Translations under genes and position numbers: made by a program
Shown: piece after piece, positions 43,740 through 56,700 of the stretch
How positions within the stretch are numbered: position 1 is the stretch's first letter
Layout of the letters: every line of letters starts with the position of its first letter
Notes under the pieces: generated by a model
Seen by the model: the letters and a program-made list of their open reading frames with translations, nothing else
Databases searched by the model: none
What the model was told of the DNA's origin: nothing
Assembly: GCA_014281115.1 (NCBI GenBank)
Contig: JACONQ010000010.1
Span: 2,728,001-2,792,000, forward strand
DNA length: 64,000 nucleotides
Source: Laburnicola sp. R22_1
Taxonomy: Eukaryota > Ascomycota > Dothideomycetes > Pleosporales > Didymosphaeriaceae
Reading direction: 5' to 3'

Positions 43740-46700
43740 ATGTCGCTGTCAACGCTCCGCGACTTAACGATCGTGTTGACTGATTACACCAACTATACAC
43801 CATGGCTGCAGCAGCTAAAAGCGCGATGCGAGCCAATAGATATATGGCCCATTATTAATCCAGATGGAGCCAAACTCCCACGCGAAAAGCCGACACCGCC
43901 GTCGCCGCCAGAAATAGCGAGTTACCAGCCGATTATCCGCGTAAACGACGACGATTAACAGAACCCTCTAACACGCCTATCAGAGCTATTAAACTCAGGC
44001 CTTAAGGCATATAAGGAGGACATTGAGTTCTATAAGATACAGCTTAAGGACTACAAGATTAAGGACAAAGAATACTAAGAAGAGAGAATAAGTCTTGAGA
44101 AAGTGGTTATCTATATCCAATCTACTGTGTCGCAACACCTGCAACGTAACTGCTGCAAGCCTGGAGAGCAGATCCGAAAATGGATCAAATCTCTAACGCA
44201 GACAGTAGGCGTTGATAAGGAAGACGAGCGGGATAGGGCGAGAGCACGATACCTACAGGCTCTTAAGCCAATAAGACAACCCTCAAACTGGGATACCTGG
44301 CTAACTGAGTATGATCAGGCAGCTACAGAAGCAGAGACGAACAATGTCGCTGAAGTACAATTAATCCATAATACTATAAAGGACTTCCTGACTGCGATCA
44401 TAAAGGCTGCCCCTACCTAGGGCGTGTCCTTTTAAGAAACTGGACGCTGAGACGCAGATATAATAAGGAAGGAGATGATGAAACGCTTCTGAGAACATAT
44501 GGTAATACTCCACCTAATTAAGGGCAAACAGCATAGGGGCGCCTTTGCTGCTGGTGAGCCATCTCTCGCTGCTAGTGGTGCATCCACCCCGGGCACTGAC
44601 AGGGACGCCTCTCACGCTGCCGAAGACGCGCCATCTTCCACAAATAACCAACGTGGATGGGGGAGACCTCGACAAAAACGATCCTTTGGTCAAAGTACTA
44701 TATCCAAGCAGTCCTTGATAGAGGATACAACGGCAGTTGAAGGCAGAAAATGCCCTGCTTGTGGACAAAGGCATAGTCTAAAAGACTGCTTCTACGCATA
44801 CCCAGATCATGCACTAGAGTGGTTTAGGCCACGACCTGGCTTTACAGACATGGTACAATACAGGATCCAAAATAATTCAGATCTACAAGAGGAGATAAGG
44901 AAGGTGAAAAGACTAAGGTCCTAAACACCTAGAATTAAACTATCGCATACTCCTACTCTAACCCGAATTACTGAGGTTACTGACAATAAATGACTAGATA
45001 GCAGACAAATCACTGTCCTCTTAGCGAGCTTTAATGCTATCGCATCTTCCTACTACTCAGACCCGAATACCTATCCACTACGTTACTCCGCGATCCTCAA
45101 TTCTGGCACAACATGCCACATCTTCAACGATATTGACCGTTTCGTTACGATGCGACCACCGTCGCCAGGAGACTTTATATGGGCGGGATCATCACGAGTT
45201 TGGATAAGGGGATATAGGAGTGTCCATCTACACGTCAAGAGCGTACACGGAAATAGGGTACTAAGGCTAGACAACGTCGCCTACTGCCCTGATCTGCTAT
45301 GCAATCTTGTGTCCTTCTAATTACTTTGCAGGCAAGGCCTCTGGTGGGACACAAAGGCAGATCCAACAACAATTAAGAGAAGGGACAATACAGTCCTGGC
45401 TGACCTTCAAGAACTCTATGGTCAATGGGTACTAGAATACATGCCCGAACAAAATCGTACTATACACAATAGTACGTATGCCACACACAAAATCACAACG
45501 CGCACCGCACGAGGTGCGCAGAAGGCAGACGCTATCACATGGCATAAACGACTAGGCCACCCAGGTCCTTAGGCACTAGAACACACTGTGAATCACTGTA
45601 AGGGGGTGCGCCTTAAAGGACTTACTACAGTCCAATGCGACGCCTGCGGCAGATTAAAGCTTAAGCGACAAATTAGACGACAACCTAGGCAAATCAACGA
45701 CAGTCCTGGCGAGAGAGTCGCTATAGACTTTCACGATTATGAAGATCAGAGCTTCACTAGCGAGAAAAGCCAGATGCTCATCACTGATCGATTCTCAGGC
45801 ATAGCTTGGGATTTCTACTTCAAAGACAATCGACCAGCACGAACAATTATTAAGTTGCTGAAGGAATTTGTACTATTCATAAAAGTACAATTCAATGTAA
45901 CGGTCAAGGTCATCGAATCCGACAATGAGATCTTTTTAGTCAAACAAGACGTTCATAGGTGGTGCGTCAGTGAAGGTATTGTTATCGAGCCTTCAGCACC
46001 TAATACCCAAGCTCAAAATGGAGGAGCTGAACGCTTAGGGGGTGTAATCAAGGAGAAGGGTCGTGCAATGCGACTTGACGCCAATCTCCCTTTCAACCTA
46101 TGGCCAGAAATCACACGAGCGGCCGTATACCTATACAATCGAACTCCGAACTACGCTAACCAATAGCGATCACCACACGAAGTATTCTTTACGATAGTTG
46201 CTTTCCAAAACAGCATTGTCACTTAACCAAAGAAACCAAACCAGGCTCACCTTAGGGCCTATGGCTGTAAAGCCTTCGCCTTGACTAACGATACTAAACG
46301 CGGCAAGAGCAAGCTCTAAAGGTTAGACCTGAAGGCATGGGTTGGATACCTAGTGGGCTACCGATTATCAAACATCTGGAGGATATAGATCCCACCACTC
46401 AACAAAGTCATTAGTACACGCGACGTCATCTTTGACGAAGATAAGGTGTTCTTAGGTAAAACAGAGGACCTGTTAGACAACCTCATGCACAGCACTACTG
46501 AAGAGATTGCTGCATGGACCCAATCAGTAGAGTTGCCACCTCCACTACCTGAGCAAGAAAACACTAAATCCTTCTATGAGGATGAGTCAATCACTGACAC
46601 CCGCAATCGCGAGGATGAAGAAGAAGACCCGCCAGGGTATTACCAAGGGAGGAAGATCAATTACACCTACCCAACACCACCAGTGACACCTCCGCCTGTC

Positions 46701-48533
46701 GCATTGCTTGTCCAATCAATGGCGAGTTTCGAACACAATCAACACAACCAGTTACCTATTGGATTACCACAGCCAGATCAACGCGCTGTGCCATAGGCAG
46801 CCGCTTTCCTAGCAGGTACATAAGCAGGAAGCAGAGGCAAGTATAAGGGGAAGCCGCTTAACAAAGCTCAATTCAATTGCATGCTTGCAACAGGACAGAA
46901 ACCCCACTAAAGTCAATTACCAGAACCTCCATCTAGCGGAACACGGATAGACAATCACCCGCTATTCAACATGTGGAAGGAGGCCGAGCAGGTACACCTA
47001 CAAAGCCACAAGGAAATGAAGTCTTGGAGTGAGGTGTCCATTACCCCAGTGCGATCACGCGGCCACCAAATCCTCGATTGCATGTGGGTGTATACTTACA
47101 AACTCGACAAACATTATCAATTTCAGAAGTGCAAGGCTAGGTTAGTAGTGCGCGGAGATCAACAACGCCACCTTACTACTCAAGACACCTATGCTGCAAC
47201 CCTCGCAGGACGATCATTTCGCCTGATCATGTCCATGGCAGCTCGATACGACCTAGAGCTCAGCCAGTACGACGTCACCAACGCTTTCGTCCATGCGAAT
47301 CTGGACAGAGAACTCTACATGAGAATGCCGCGAGGTTACACACGACCTGGCACTATCCTACAGTTGCACAAGGCACTGTATGGTCTTCGAATCTCACCAC
47401 TGCTGTGGCAGAGAGAATTTACTAGCGCTCTTAGGGATCTTAGTTTTACTACAGTCCCTTATAAGCCTTGCTGTATGATTAAAGACGGCATCATCATCTT
47501 CTTCTATGTGGACGACCTCATCGTCGCCTACTCTAAAGATCAGAAACACGCTGCTAACGCAGTGATGGAAAAGATAAGTATACGGTTCATCCTCACTGGT
47601 GGTAATGATCTTTAGTAGTTTCTAGGGATTGAAATCGTCAGAGACCGTGCAAACAGGCAACTCTGGCTGTCCCAGGCGTCCTATATAGACAAGATTAATC
47701 GCCTAATTGACTGACGCGACCTTAAACACGATACCCTAATGTCCGCAGTCGAACTGCTACCTTAAGAAGGACTCGCTACAAAGGCTGAGATTAATCGATA
47801 CTAGCGAAAGATCGGATTAATCCTTTACGCCGCAGTAACCACACGCCCTGATATCGCATTCGCAAGCTCTTGATTATCGCGATTCCTGTCAAATCCCAGC
47901 GAGGAGCATCACAACGCCGCCGACCGCGTACTGCTTTACCTGTCCTCCACCCGATCATTAGGGCTACGCTTTGGAGGAGCAGACACTTATGAGGTTGCTA
48001 GCGATGCCTCGTTCGCCGACAACACCCTTGATAGAAAGAGCTCACAAGGATACATCATTAAGCTGTTTGGTGGTCTTATTGCCTGGAAGGCGAGCAAGCA
48101 AGACACAGTCACCACCTTAACAACTAAAGCTGAGTTGCTAGCCCTTTCACAAGTTGCAAAAGAGGCACTCTTTACCTCTTAGTTGATCACTGAACTCAAG
48201 ATCAAACTCTCCCTATCAACAATCACTATCAACTGCGATAATCAACAAACTATTCGACTCGTTACCGAAGAAATTGCCAAGTTATAGACTAAGCTCAGGC
48301 ACGTTGATATACACAATTATTGGCTTTGACAAGAAGTAGCTCGTGGAGCTATCAAAATCCAATACCAACAATCAGAAGAAATAGCAGCAGATGGCCTTAC
48401 AAAGGCTCTGCTAGCTGGAAAATGGGCCAAGTTCGTAAATCAACTTGGACTTGAAGACGTCAAGGGTAGGATCACCGACCACGAGGTCGACCTGGACGAA
48501 TTAGAACAAAGGATGGAAGCTTTTGGACTATGA
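43740..48533 (+). pseudogene. Copia gag-pol polyprotein (1598 codons), RIP-type stops
   Basis: All open pieces lie in one frame from ATG at 43740 to TGA at 48531. Gag has DYTNYTPWLQQLKARCE at its start and ends with a zinc finger CPACGQRHSLKDC (44751-44789). A pre-integrase zinc region follows (HKRLGHPG-like at 45545, then CDACGRLKLKRQIRRQPRQ) and the integrase core (VAIDFHDYEDQSF, VKVIESDNEIF, NGGAERLGGVIKEKGRAMRL at 45588-46166). Reverse transcriptase (46971-47615 open) shows LDCMWVYTYKLD, KARLVVRGDQQ, QYDVTNAFVHANLDRELYMR and the catalytic YVDD (47505-47516). RNase H lies at about 47990-48430 (VASDASFADNTLDRKSSQGY, LTTKAELLALSQ, HVDIHNYWL). Premature stops are nearly all CAA/CAG or TGG derived. 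Domain order PR-INT-RT-RH is Ty1/Copia. Confidence 0.93.
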
Positions 48534-48593
48534 GTAATAGTACAGCTGCGAAGAATTGGGTCCAGCTTAGGATGGCTCTAAGCTGAGGGGGTG

Positions 48594-48832
48594 TGTCAGA
48601 TAGACGGTCACTGTGCATTCCAGTGATAATTTCTCTGTGAAATACACTGAGGAGGCTGGCGCACTACTGTTTTGCATTGCCCCTGTACTATCCTAGATAG
48701 TACAAGGGCCTTAGCATAGATAGAAACTTCTCGCGATAGCTGGGCTTCTCCATCACAATAAAAAAATCATCACAGTCATCAATTCTCATTAATATATTAT
48801 CTTAAAGTGACAGAACACTATCAAATCTGACA
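48594..48832 (+). repeat. 3' LTR of Copia copy 1
   Basis: 239 bp; preceded by the purine-rich GCTGAGGGGGTG, a probable polypurine tract, and followed by the TCTCT duplication. Confidence 0.95.
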
Positions 48833-48837
48833 TCTCT

Positions 48838-49999
48838 ATTATTAGCAGAAGGATTAATTCTTATCTCCTTCTCCGCCTCAGGCGACTGCACTTATAAAGG
48901 TACTAAGAAGAATAATGCTAGCAATTCTTCTATAGACTCCTCGCTAATATAATCCTTCTTACTAATTAAGTATATTATAAGGGCCAGGTTTGCAATAGTG
49001 TCTATAAGTTTACTAGTAAGGACCTAAGCTATATAGACTATATATTATAATGTATTCTTATAAGCATAATATAAAGTGTAGGCACAGCTAGTGTGCGCAT
49101 TACTATTGCAGCCATTACTATCTTTAGGACTATAATAGGCTTAGTGGCCGCTAGCGCGGGCTTCTAGCACAATATAATATAGCTTAAGGATTGTTTAGAC
49201 TTAGTGTTAACGTTGTTTGTTATTTACGCCCTTAGGGAGATCGCTAGGACGCCTAGTTAAAGCGTCTGGCTTAGTGCCTTGGTTACCTAGTCTGTATCTA
49301 ATAAGGAAGTTAAACTCTAAGAGGAATTTAGCCTATTATACTTATTAACAATTTAGTCTCTTATTAGTTATAAAGTAGCGCAATGCTAAGTAGTCTAATA
49401 TAACGTTAATAGGCAATTTTATACCTAATAGCTTAAAACGCCATTTCTTAAATGCGCGCATAATTGCGAGCAACTCCTTATTATAAATCTTATAGTTACA
49501 CTTAGCTAGGTTTATTTTATATAATAGAAAGGTAATAGGTTTTAATACACTATTGTGTATCTGCGATAAGACTGCGGCAGTAACAAAGTTAGACGCGTCT
49601 ATCTCTAACTAGGTCTCTAAGTTAGTGTTAAAGTAGGCGAGTATAGGTGCGCGTGTAAAGGCTTGTTTAAGTTATTTAAAAGCTTAGACGGCCGAGAAGT
49701 TAGCTGCTAATAGAAATACTTTAGTCTAGGTATCTAATTTCTTAGTTAACTCTATAAGTAATTGTGCGAGCTGGCTAAATCCTAGAATAAACCGGCAATA
49801 GAAGTTTGAAAATTCTAGGAAGGCCTATATGTCTTTAACGCTGCGCGGCAGTTGCCATCCTTATATTGTGCTAACCTTGGTAGAATTTATTTTAATACTA
49901 TCTATAGTTAGGATAAGTCCTAAGTACTTAACGCGTTTAATCTTAAATTGTAACTTATAGACGTCTAAGAATAGTCTAGCGTTAATAAGCTTCTTAACT
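48838..49999 (-). pseudogene. Gypsy integrase/RNase H region, degraded
   Basis: The minus-strand Gypsy resumes after the TCTCT duplication. Between the reverse transcriptase (around 50 kb) and the Copia insertion should lie RNase H and the start of integrase. No clean ORF remains, but minus-strand composition and position fit. Confidence 0.45.
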
Positions 50000-50600
50000 A
50001 CTATCTAGATATGTGTCTTATGCTTATTCTTATTGTTAGAATAGATAAGTATATTGTCCAGGTACGCGGTATAGAATTTATCTAGATATTCTCTTAGAAC
50101 ATTATTAATATAAGATTAAAAGGTCCCTAGGGCATTATATAACCTAAATGGCATAACCAGGTACTTGTAAGGCCATAGTAGATTAAAAAAGCTATTTTTT
50201 CCTTATTACTCTCCTTAACTCATACAGTGTTAAAAGCAACTATTACGTCGATAATACTTATAATTTGTGCTTTTGTTAGTTATGCTATAGTCTCCTTAAT
50301 TAAGAGTGGAGCGTTCTAATTCTTCTTTATTATCTTGTTTAAGGCGCGATAATTAACACAAATTCGCAGTCCCCTTCTGGGTTTCTTAATATATAGTATG
50401 GGCGCGGTATAAGGTAAGCTACTTAGGTAAATAAAACCTTTGCCTAACATCTTATTAATATATACCTTTACCGCTTTATATTCCTTGCGGGTTAACCTAT
50501 ATATCTTAGAATGTAGTACTATGGCCTCTAGATTTAGATCGATAGTATAGTCCACTCTAGGTTAACGCAGAGGTAGTTTATTAGCTTTCTTAGGATCGAA
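50000..50600 (-). pseudogene. Gypsy reverse transcriptase segment
   Basis: The minus strand at 50555-50316 reads IDLNLEAIVLHSKIYRLTRK, then YTAPILYIKKPRRGLRICVN and YRALNKI, the N-terminal part of a Ty3/Gypsy reverse transcriptase. At 50064-50053 is YLDN, the catalytic YLDD with the second aspartate changed to asparagine (GAC to AAC), followed by ILIYSNNK. RNase H and integrase follow at lower coordinates. Dead by stops and the lost acid. Confidence 0.82.
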
Positions 50601-51599
50601 TCTATAAGCCAGGTTAACTAGAAATAGTAGCAATAGCTTAACAATTTCTTCTCTAGTGATCGCGGGCTTTTCTAGTTTCCTTATATACTTTTCGAAGTCG
50701 GCATCCAATACTACACAGTGCTAAGCAGCGCAGAGGTTGGTAATAATATATTTTCACAGACTTTCCTTATCTAATTCTTTCCCACTAGGATCTAATAATT
50801 CTAGTTATTCCTAGTGGTGTGGCTTAATAAAAATAACGGAGTTAGGATTCCTAGCGATTATTATTGCGCCTGCATGGCCTAAAATAATATTAATCCTATT
50901 CTTTGCTGTCTTTTTATACGTTGTACTATCTAGTAGTTTATTATTATAAATCTTTTTTGGGCAGCGTGCTGCCCAAACAGTTTACTAGGCAATATGGCAA
51001 TTTAAAGCTTAATAAATAGGTTTCTCTAAAAGAGGGGATTAGTGAATAGTAGTCTATCTAATTCATCCCTAATAATACGTTAAACTTACCAATTTTAGTA
51101 ACGTAGCATAGCACTAGGCTAGTATAAGATCTATGCTTAATTGTAATCTCTACCGCGGTGCGGAGCTTAGTATAAGGATTGCTATTAGCTAGAGCTAGGC
51201 TAACTAGTTGTTCCAAAGCAATTTCTTTAAGCTAGTATTGTTTAACAACTTGTTAATAAATAAAATAGGTAGTGGCTTCTATATCCACTAAGCTAAGTGC
51301 GCGGAGTTATTTTCGGACCAGAGGGAGCTTAATATAACAGTTAAATTCTAGTTAATAGGTGGCGTTCACTATAGGAGACATATCTAACGTAATAGTAGAT
51401 ATAGCATACATAACTACAGGCTTGTTAAGGCTGTTATACTTAGGTGCGGCTTCTAGGCGCTAGATAGTCTGCTAGATTTCTTGTTAAGTTTTACGCTATT
51501 ATTGCTTCTAATTACGGTTTAGTTTAGAAGTCTCTTATTTCCTAACTTATTCTTATTAGTAATTAATTCATATTAAAATTTGTTGCTATCCTCGTCTTT

Positions 51600-53393
51600 T
51601 GTGTCCTCTGCGTACGCATTTATAGCGGAGGCTAAAGCAGAGATATCTTTTAAAGAGACAAAGTCTTTATCTTTATAGGGTGCAGTCTTATTGCGTGTTA
51701 TATATCCTAGCTTGCCACATTTAAAGTAAAGACCTAGTTTACTTATATAATTACGTTTCTTAGTTATTTATTTATAGGTAAGCGCCCAGGGGGCCCTATT
51801 CTTTTGCGCTAAGAAATAGTCGCTTAGGAAACGCTTATAGCTAGTGTCTTTACTAGATAATATTATTAACTTCTTAGGTCTTAAATATAGTTAACTATTA
51901 ATATCTAAATTATACTAGTAGAGTTAATATGCGTGGGCTAGAAAGGCTATTAAGCTCTTATTTAGTATTAAACTAGACAAAGTTTAGTGGGCGAGACGAC
52001 TATCTATAAGATATTAGGCATATTAAACTTTACTTATCTCGTCTATAGAAAGCAAGTTAATAATAAAGAGAAATCGCCCTTGCCACTATATAAATATCTC
52101 GCCACGCTTTTATTACAATATATTGTTATAAAGCTTCTATTTGGCTTCTATAATCTAATTATAGAATATGTAGATCTTATCCAAGGGCTTTAGCAGATCC
52201 TCTAATATATTAACCAAACTTAGAATTAGATAGACAAGATTCTAGGCGTTATCTTTAATAAAATAGCAAACGTAATAGACTTTATGTTCCTCTAATAGGA
52301 GTGTAATTGCCTTATTAACTGCAGTAATTCGCCAACACTTATAATCCTTCTTATCTTTACTACTAAAGGACTCTATTTCTAAGGCCTTGTAATGCGAGCC
52401 GCTAGTAGTCCTAACTAATATATAGGAGGCGCTAAAGGGTCGCTTATTACGTAGGTCTTAAGTCTTCTAATATTTATAGTTGTTATTGCGCTAGTCTTAG
52501 TTATTATATTAGTCCTAATTTTTATATTAGTCGCGTTAGTTATATATTTCTTTACGCTTATTATAATAGTTACGGCAGTTATAAAGGTTATTATAAAAGG
52601 ATTCTTTAGCGAATTATATTTGCGTAAAGCGACTATATATTATACTAGTAGAATAGTAGTTAAGAGTAGAGTTGTTATTTAGGGTGTAGATATCTTATCG
52701 CGGAGAACGCGCACGCCTATACTTACAAAAAGTTAGTAATTTATTAAACTAGTCATATAGAAAAGGTTAACTGCGTTCTAATACGTTATATAGTAAGCGC
52801 GTCTAAGTCCTTAGGGACCTAAGTTTATTTTCGGCGGCGTATACAACTTGTTTGGCCATCTATGCTTAATACTTAAACTACTAAGCATATTCTTATAGTT
52901 ATTAAAATTCTTCTTTAGACTGTTAAGCATCTTAGACAGCGCACTAATAATTAGCCTTAAGGTTATAAAGCTCCACAGAAGCGTTCTTATTTACTTTAAT
53001 AGCATTATTTTACTTTACCTATAGTTCTTATCTAACTTAGATAACCTATTAAACGCGAGTTTGCATGTCTTTAAAGTCCTTCTTAGTAGTAGCTAAGTCT
53101 ACGCCTTACTAATAGTAGGCATCTCATAGAGTATTATAAACTTATTACAATTACTTATAAGCTTCTAGATTAGTGCTACTAGCCGCGTTATAGGCGTTTT
53201 GCAATTACTAAAATGTGGCCTTTAGCGTTTTAAGCTAAGAGAGTTTCTTGGCCAGTTACTTACTAGACTTAGCACACTTTATAATAATATTAAACTAGGC
53301 GTTAGGGTAAGCTTATACGTCTTTCGTAAACTTGGCTATATTAGTTAGTTAAAATATCTTTTCTACCTATTTTTCTTAAGCGTTCTTATATTA
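51600..53393 (-). pseudogene. Gypsy gag/protease region, degraded
   Basis: On the minus strand near 51740-51690 is LYFKCGKLGYITRN, resembling a CCHC zinc knuckle (CxxCGxxGHxxxxC) in which the first Cys and the His are Tyr. The surrounding sequence reads as a glutamine-rich gag with many RIP-type stops. It is cut at 53399 by the nested Copia; the N-terminal part should lie at 58875-60042. An open plus-strand frame at 51987-52193 is likely a shadow. Confidence 0.5.
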
Positions 53394-53398
53394 GACCT

Positions 53399-53690
53399 TG
53401 TTAGATAGACAGTTACTGTAAAATCTAGTGGGTAGGTGTGTACGATTATATGGCCCCTTATAGTGGTAATTAGTGTAAATCATAGTGATTTCACTGTGAA
53501 ATACACTAAGAAGGCTGGCGCACTACTGTTTTACACTGCCTCTATACTAGTCTAAATAGTACTAGTGCGGCTTAGTACTAGATAGTTACTTCTCGCGGTA
53601 GCCGAGCTTCTCCAACAGAACACACACAATTAATTAATTAACCCACCACTTTTCCATCTTAACTCATTAAGAATATCCGTATATCTGATA
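53399..53690 (+). repeat. 5' LTR of Copia copy 2
   Basis: 292 bp; roughly 20 differences to the 3' LTR, almost all transitions and mostly C to T here. Confidence 0.93.
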
Positions 53691-53726
53691 ATTAAGAGTC
53701 TCACTGCCTCGATTAAACCGATTATT

Positions 53727-56700
53727 ATGTCTTTATTAATACTTAGGGTTTCCATAGTGATTCTGACCAACTATTCGAACTACACACTATGGCTGAGGCA
53801 AATTAAAGCCCAAGCCCAATCACTGGAGGTCTGGGATCTTATTAACCCAGCCCTACCTATTAAACCTACGATCAAACCAATTATGCCAACGGCACCAGAC
53901 GTTGGTTTCTATTAACTAAATAGCGTGTTTACTAACGCACACCCGACTAACCCTAATAAATATTTAACGCTGCCGTCGCAGCTATCGCAAATTAGTCTAA
54001 AGGGTTACAATGAGGATATAAACTACTACAAGAATTAACTCGAAACCTTTAAGATACTCGACCGCGCATACCGCGATAAGAAGGCGAATCTAGATAAACT
54101 AGTTACCCTTATACAATCAACGACCTCGGTACACTTGCAGACTAATTGCTGCATACTAGGTTAATTAATTAGACAATAGATTAAGAACCTCACAATTACA
54201 GTTGGGGTTAACTAAGATAACGAAGAACAATAAGCAAGGGCCAGGTATTAAGATGCCCTTAAGCCAATAAGGACTGCTGAATTATAGGCGACCTGGCTTG
54301 CTAAGTACGATCATGCAGCTACAGAAGCTAAGTTTAACAGAGTCCTAGAGCTCTAGAAGCCTAACTTAGTTAAGAAGGATTTTATAAAGGCAGTGTCTAA
54401 CGTCGCACCTACTTAGGTTACAACCTTCTATTAGAATAGGAGTAAGAATTATGCTATTAGAAGAAAAGAAATAGTGAAACTCTTCTAAGAACATATAGTA
54501 ATACAGCACCTAATTAAGGGCAAACAAAAGGGCGCTTTTACTGTTGTAGGACTATCTCTCGCTAATAGTGGTGCAACCACCTAGACCACAGATAGGGACG
54601 CCTATCCTATAGATAAAGTAGCATTACTTAAGCGAGGCAGATCACGCGCTAAGAAAGCTGGCTCTAAAACTAAATCCAAGCAGTCCGCGATTATAGACAA
54701 TGAGCTAATGGCAGTTAGTGGCTAAGAAGAATTAAACCTTAAGTGTCCTGCTTGTGAACAACGCCATAATCTAAAAGACTACTTTTACGCTTTCCCTAAG
54801 AAACGACCTAAATGGTTTTAACCAAAGCTAGCAATGGTTGCCCTAATGAAATTTAGGATAGAGAATAACCTAGCGCTTATGAAAAGCATAAGATCTGTAA
54901 AGCGTCTAAGATTACAGACACTAAGAATTAAATAATTAAGCACCCCTACTCTAACTTAAATTACTAAAGTTGCTAACAATAAATAACTAGATAGCAGACG
55001 AATTACCATCCTCTTAGCGAGCTTTAATGCCGCCTCCTACCACTTAGACCTAAACACATACCCACTATATTACTTCGCGATCCTTAATTTTGGCACAACT
55101 TGCCACATTTTTAATAATATTAATCGTTTTGTTACGCTGCAACCATCGTCGCTAGGAGACTTTATATAGGCGGGCTTAACATAAGTATGGATTAGAAGAT
55201 ATAGGAGTGTTTATCTACACGTTAAGAGTGTACAAGGAAATAGGGTAATAAGACTAGACAACATTACCTACTACTCTAATCTGCTATGCAACCTAGTGTC
55301 TTTCTAATTACTTCGCAGGCAAGGCCTCTAGTGGGACACGCTAGCAGATCTAACAACAATTAAGAGAAGGGACAATACAATCCTCGCCGAACTTTAAGAA
55401 ATACACAATTAATAGGTACTAGAGTTTAGAGCAACACTAACACCAAATCGTACTATACCCAATAGTACGTACGCCACACACAAGATTACTACGCGCACCG
55501 CACGACGAGCGCAGAAGGCGGACGCCAACACATAGCACAAACGACTAGGCCACCTAGGTCCTTAGGCGCTGGAACACACAGTGAATCACTGTAAGGGGGT
55601 GCGCCTTAAAGGACTAACTATAGTCTAATACAATGCTTGCAGCAGATTAAAGCTAAAGCAATAAATTAGATAATAGGCCAAACAAATTAACAACAGTCCT
55701 AGTAAGAGAGTTGCTATAGACTTTCACAACTTTAAAGATAAGAGCTCTACTAGCAAGAAAAGCCAAATGCTTATTACTAATTAATTCTTAGGCATGGCTT
55801 GGGATTTCTACTTTAAAGACAACTGACCAGCACAAACAATTATCAAACTATTAAAGGAATTTGTACTATTTATAAAAGTATAGTTTAAGGTAACAGTCAA
55901 AGTCATTAAATCGGATAATGAGATCTTCTTAGTTAAGCAAAACGTTCACAGATAGTGTGTTAGTGAAGGTATTGTTATCGAGCCTTCAGCACCTAATACC
56001 TAAGCTTAAAATAGAGGAGCTAAACGCTTAGGGGGTGTAATTAAGGAGAAGAGTCGTGCAATGCGACTTAACGCCAACCTTCCCTAGACACTATGGCCAG
56101 AAATCACACAAGCGGCTATATACCTATATAATCGAACTCTAAACTACGCCAATTAATGGCGATCACCACACGAAGTATTCTTTACGACAGTTGCTTTTTA
56201 AAATGGCATTATCACTTAACTAAAGAAACTAAACTAGGCTTACCTTAGGGCCTATGGCTATAAAGCCTTCGTTATGACTAACGATACAAAACGCAGTAAG
56301 AGCAAGCTCTAAAGGTTAGATCTAAAAGCATGGATTAGATACCTAGTGGGCTACTAATTAACAAACATCTGAAGGATATAGATACCTCTACTTAGGAAAG
56401 TTATTAGTACCCAAGACGTTATCTTTAACGAAAAATTAGTATTCTTAGGTAAAGAAGAAGACCTGTTAGACAACCTTATGCATAGCACTTATGAAGAGAT
56501 TGCTGCATAGACCTAATTAGTGGAGCTACTACCCTTACCACTAGAACACGAAAACACCGAGTCTTTATACGAGGATAAGTCGATCACTAACTCCCACGAG
56601 GATAATAATAATGCTCCAGGGTACTATTAAGGGAGGAAGATTAATTACACCTACCTAACACCACTAGCAACACCTCTGCCTGTCGCACTGCTTGCCCAAT

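Larger units (their letters stand above)
43460..48832 (+). mobile_element. Ty1/Copia element, copy 1, youngest, nested in Gypsy
   Basis: 5373 bp with 239-bp LTRs, flanked by TCTCT (43455-43459, 48833-48837). It contains one gag-pol frame of 1598 codons with scattered RIP-type stops. The LTRs differ at a single position (GTGATAG versus GTGACAG), so insertion appears recent. After the 5' LTR lies ATTAAGAGTCTCAC, probably complementary to the anticodon region of a tRNA rather than its 3' end. Confidence 0.95.

Noticed and set aside
51987..52193. 68-codon plus-strand frame inside the minus-strand Gypsy
   Set aside because: Lies opposite the gag region, no domain, AT-rich chance ORF.
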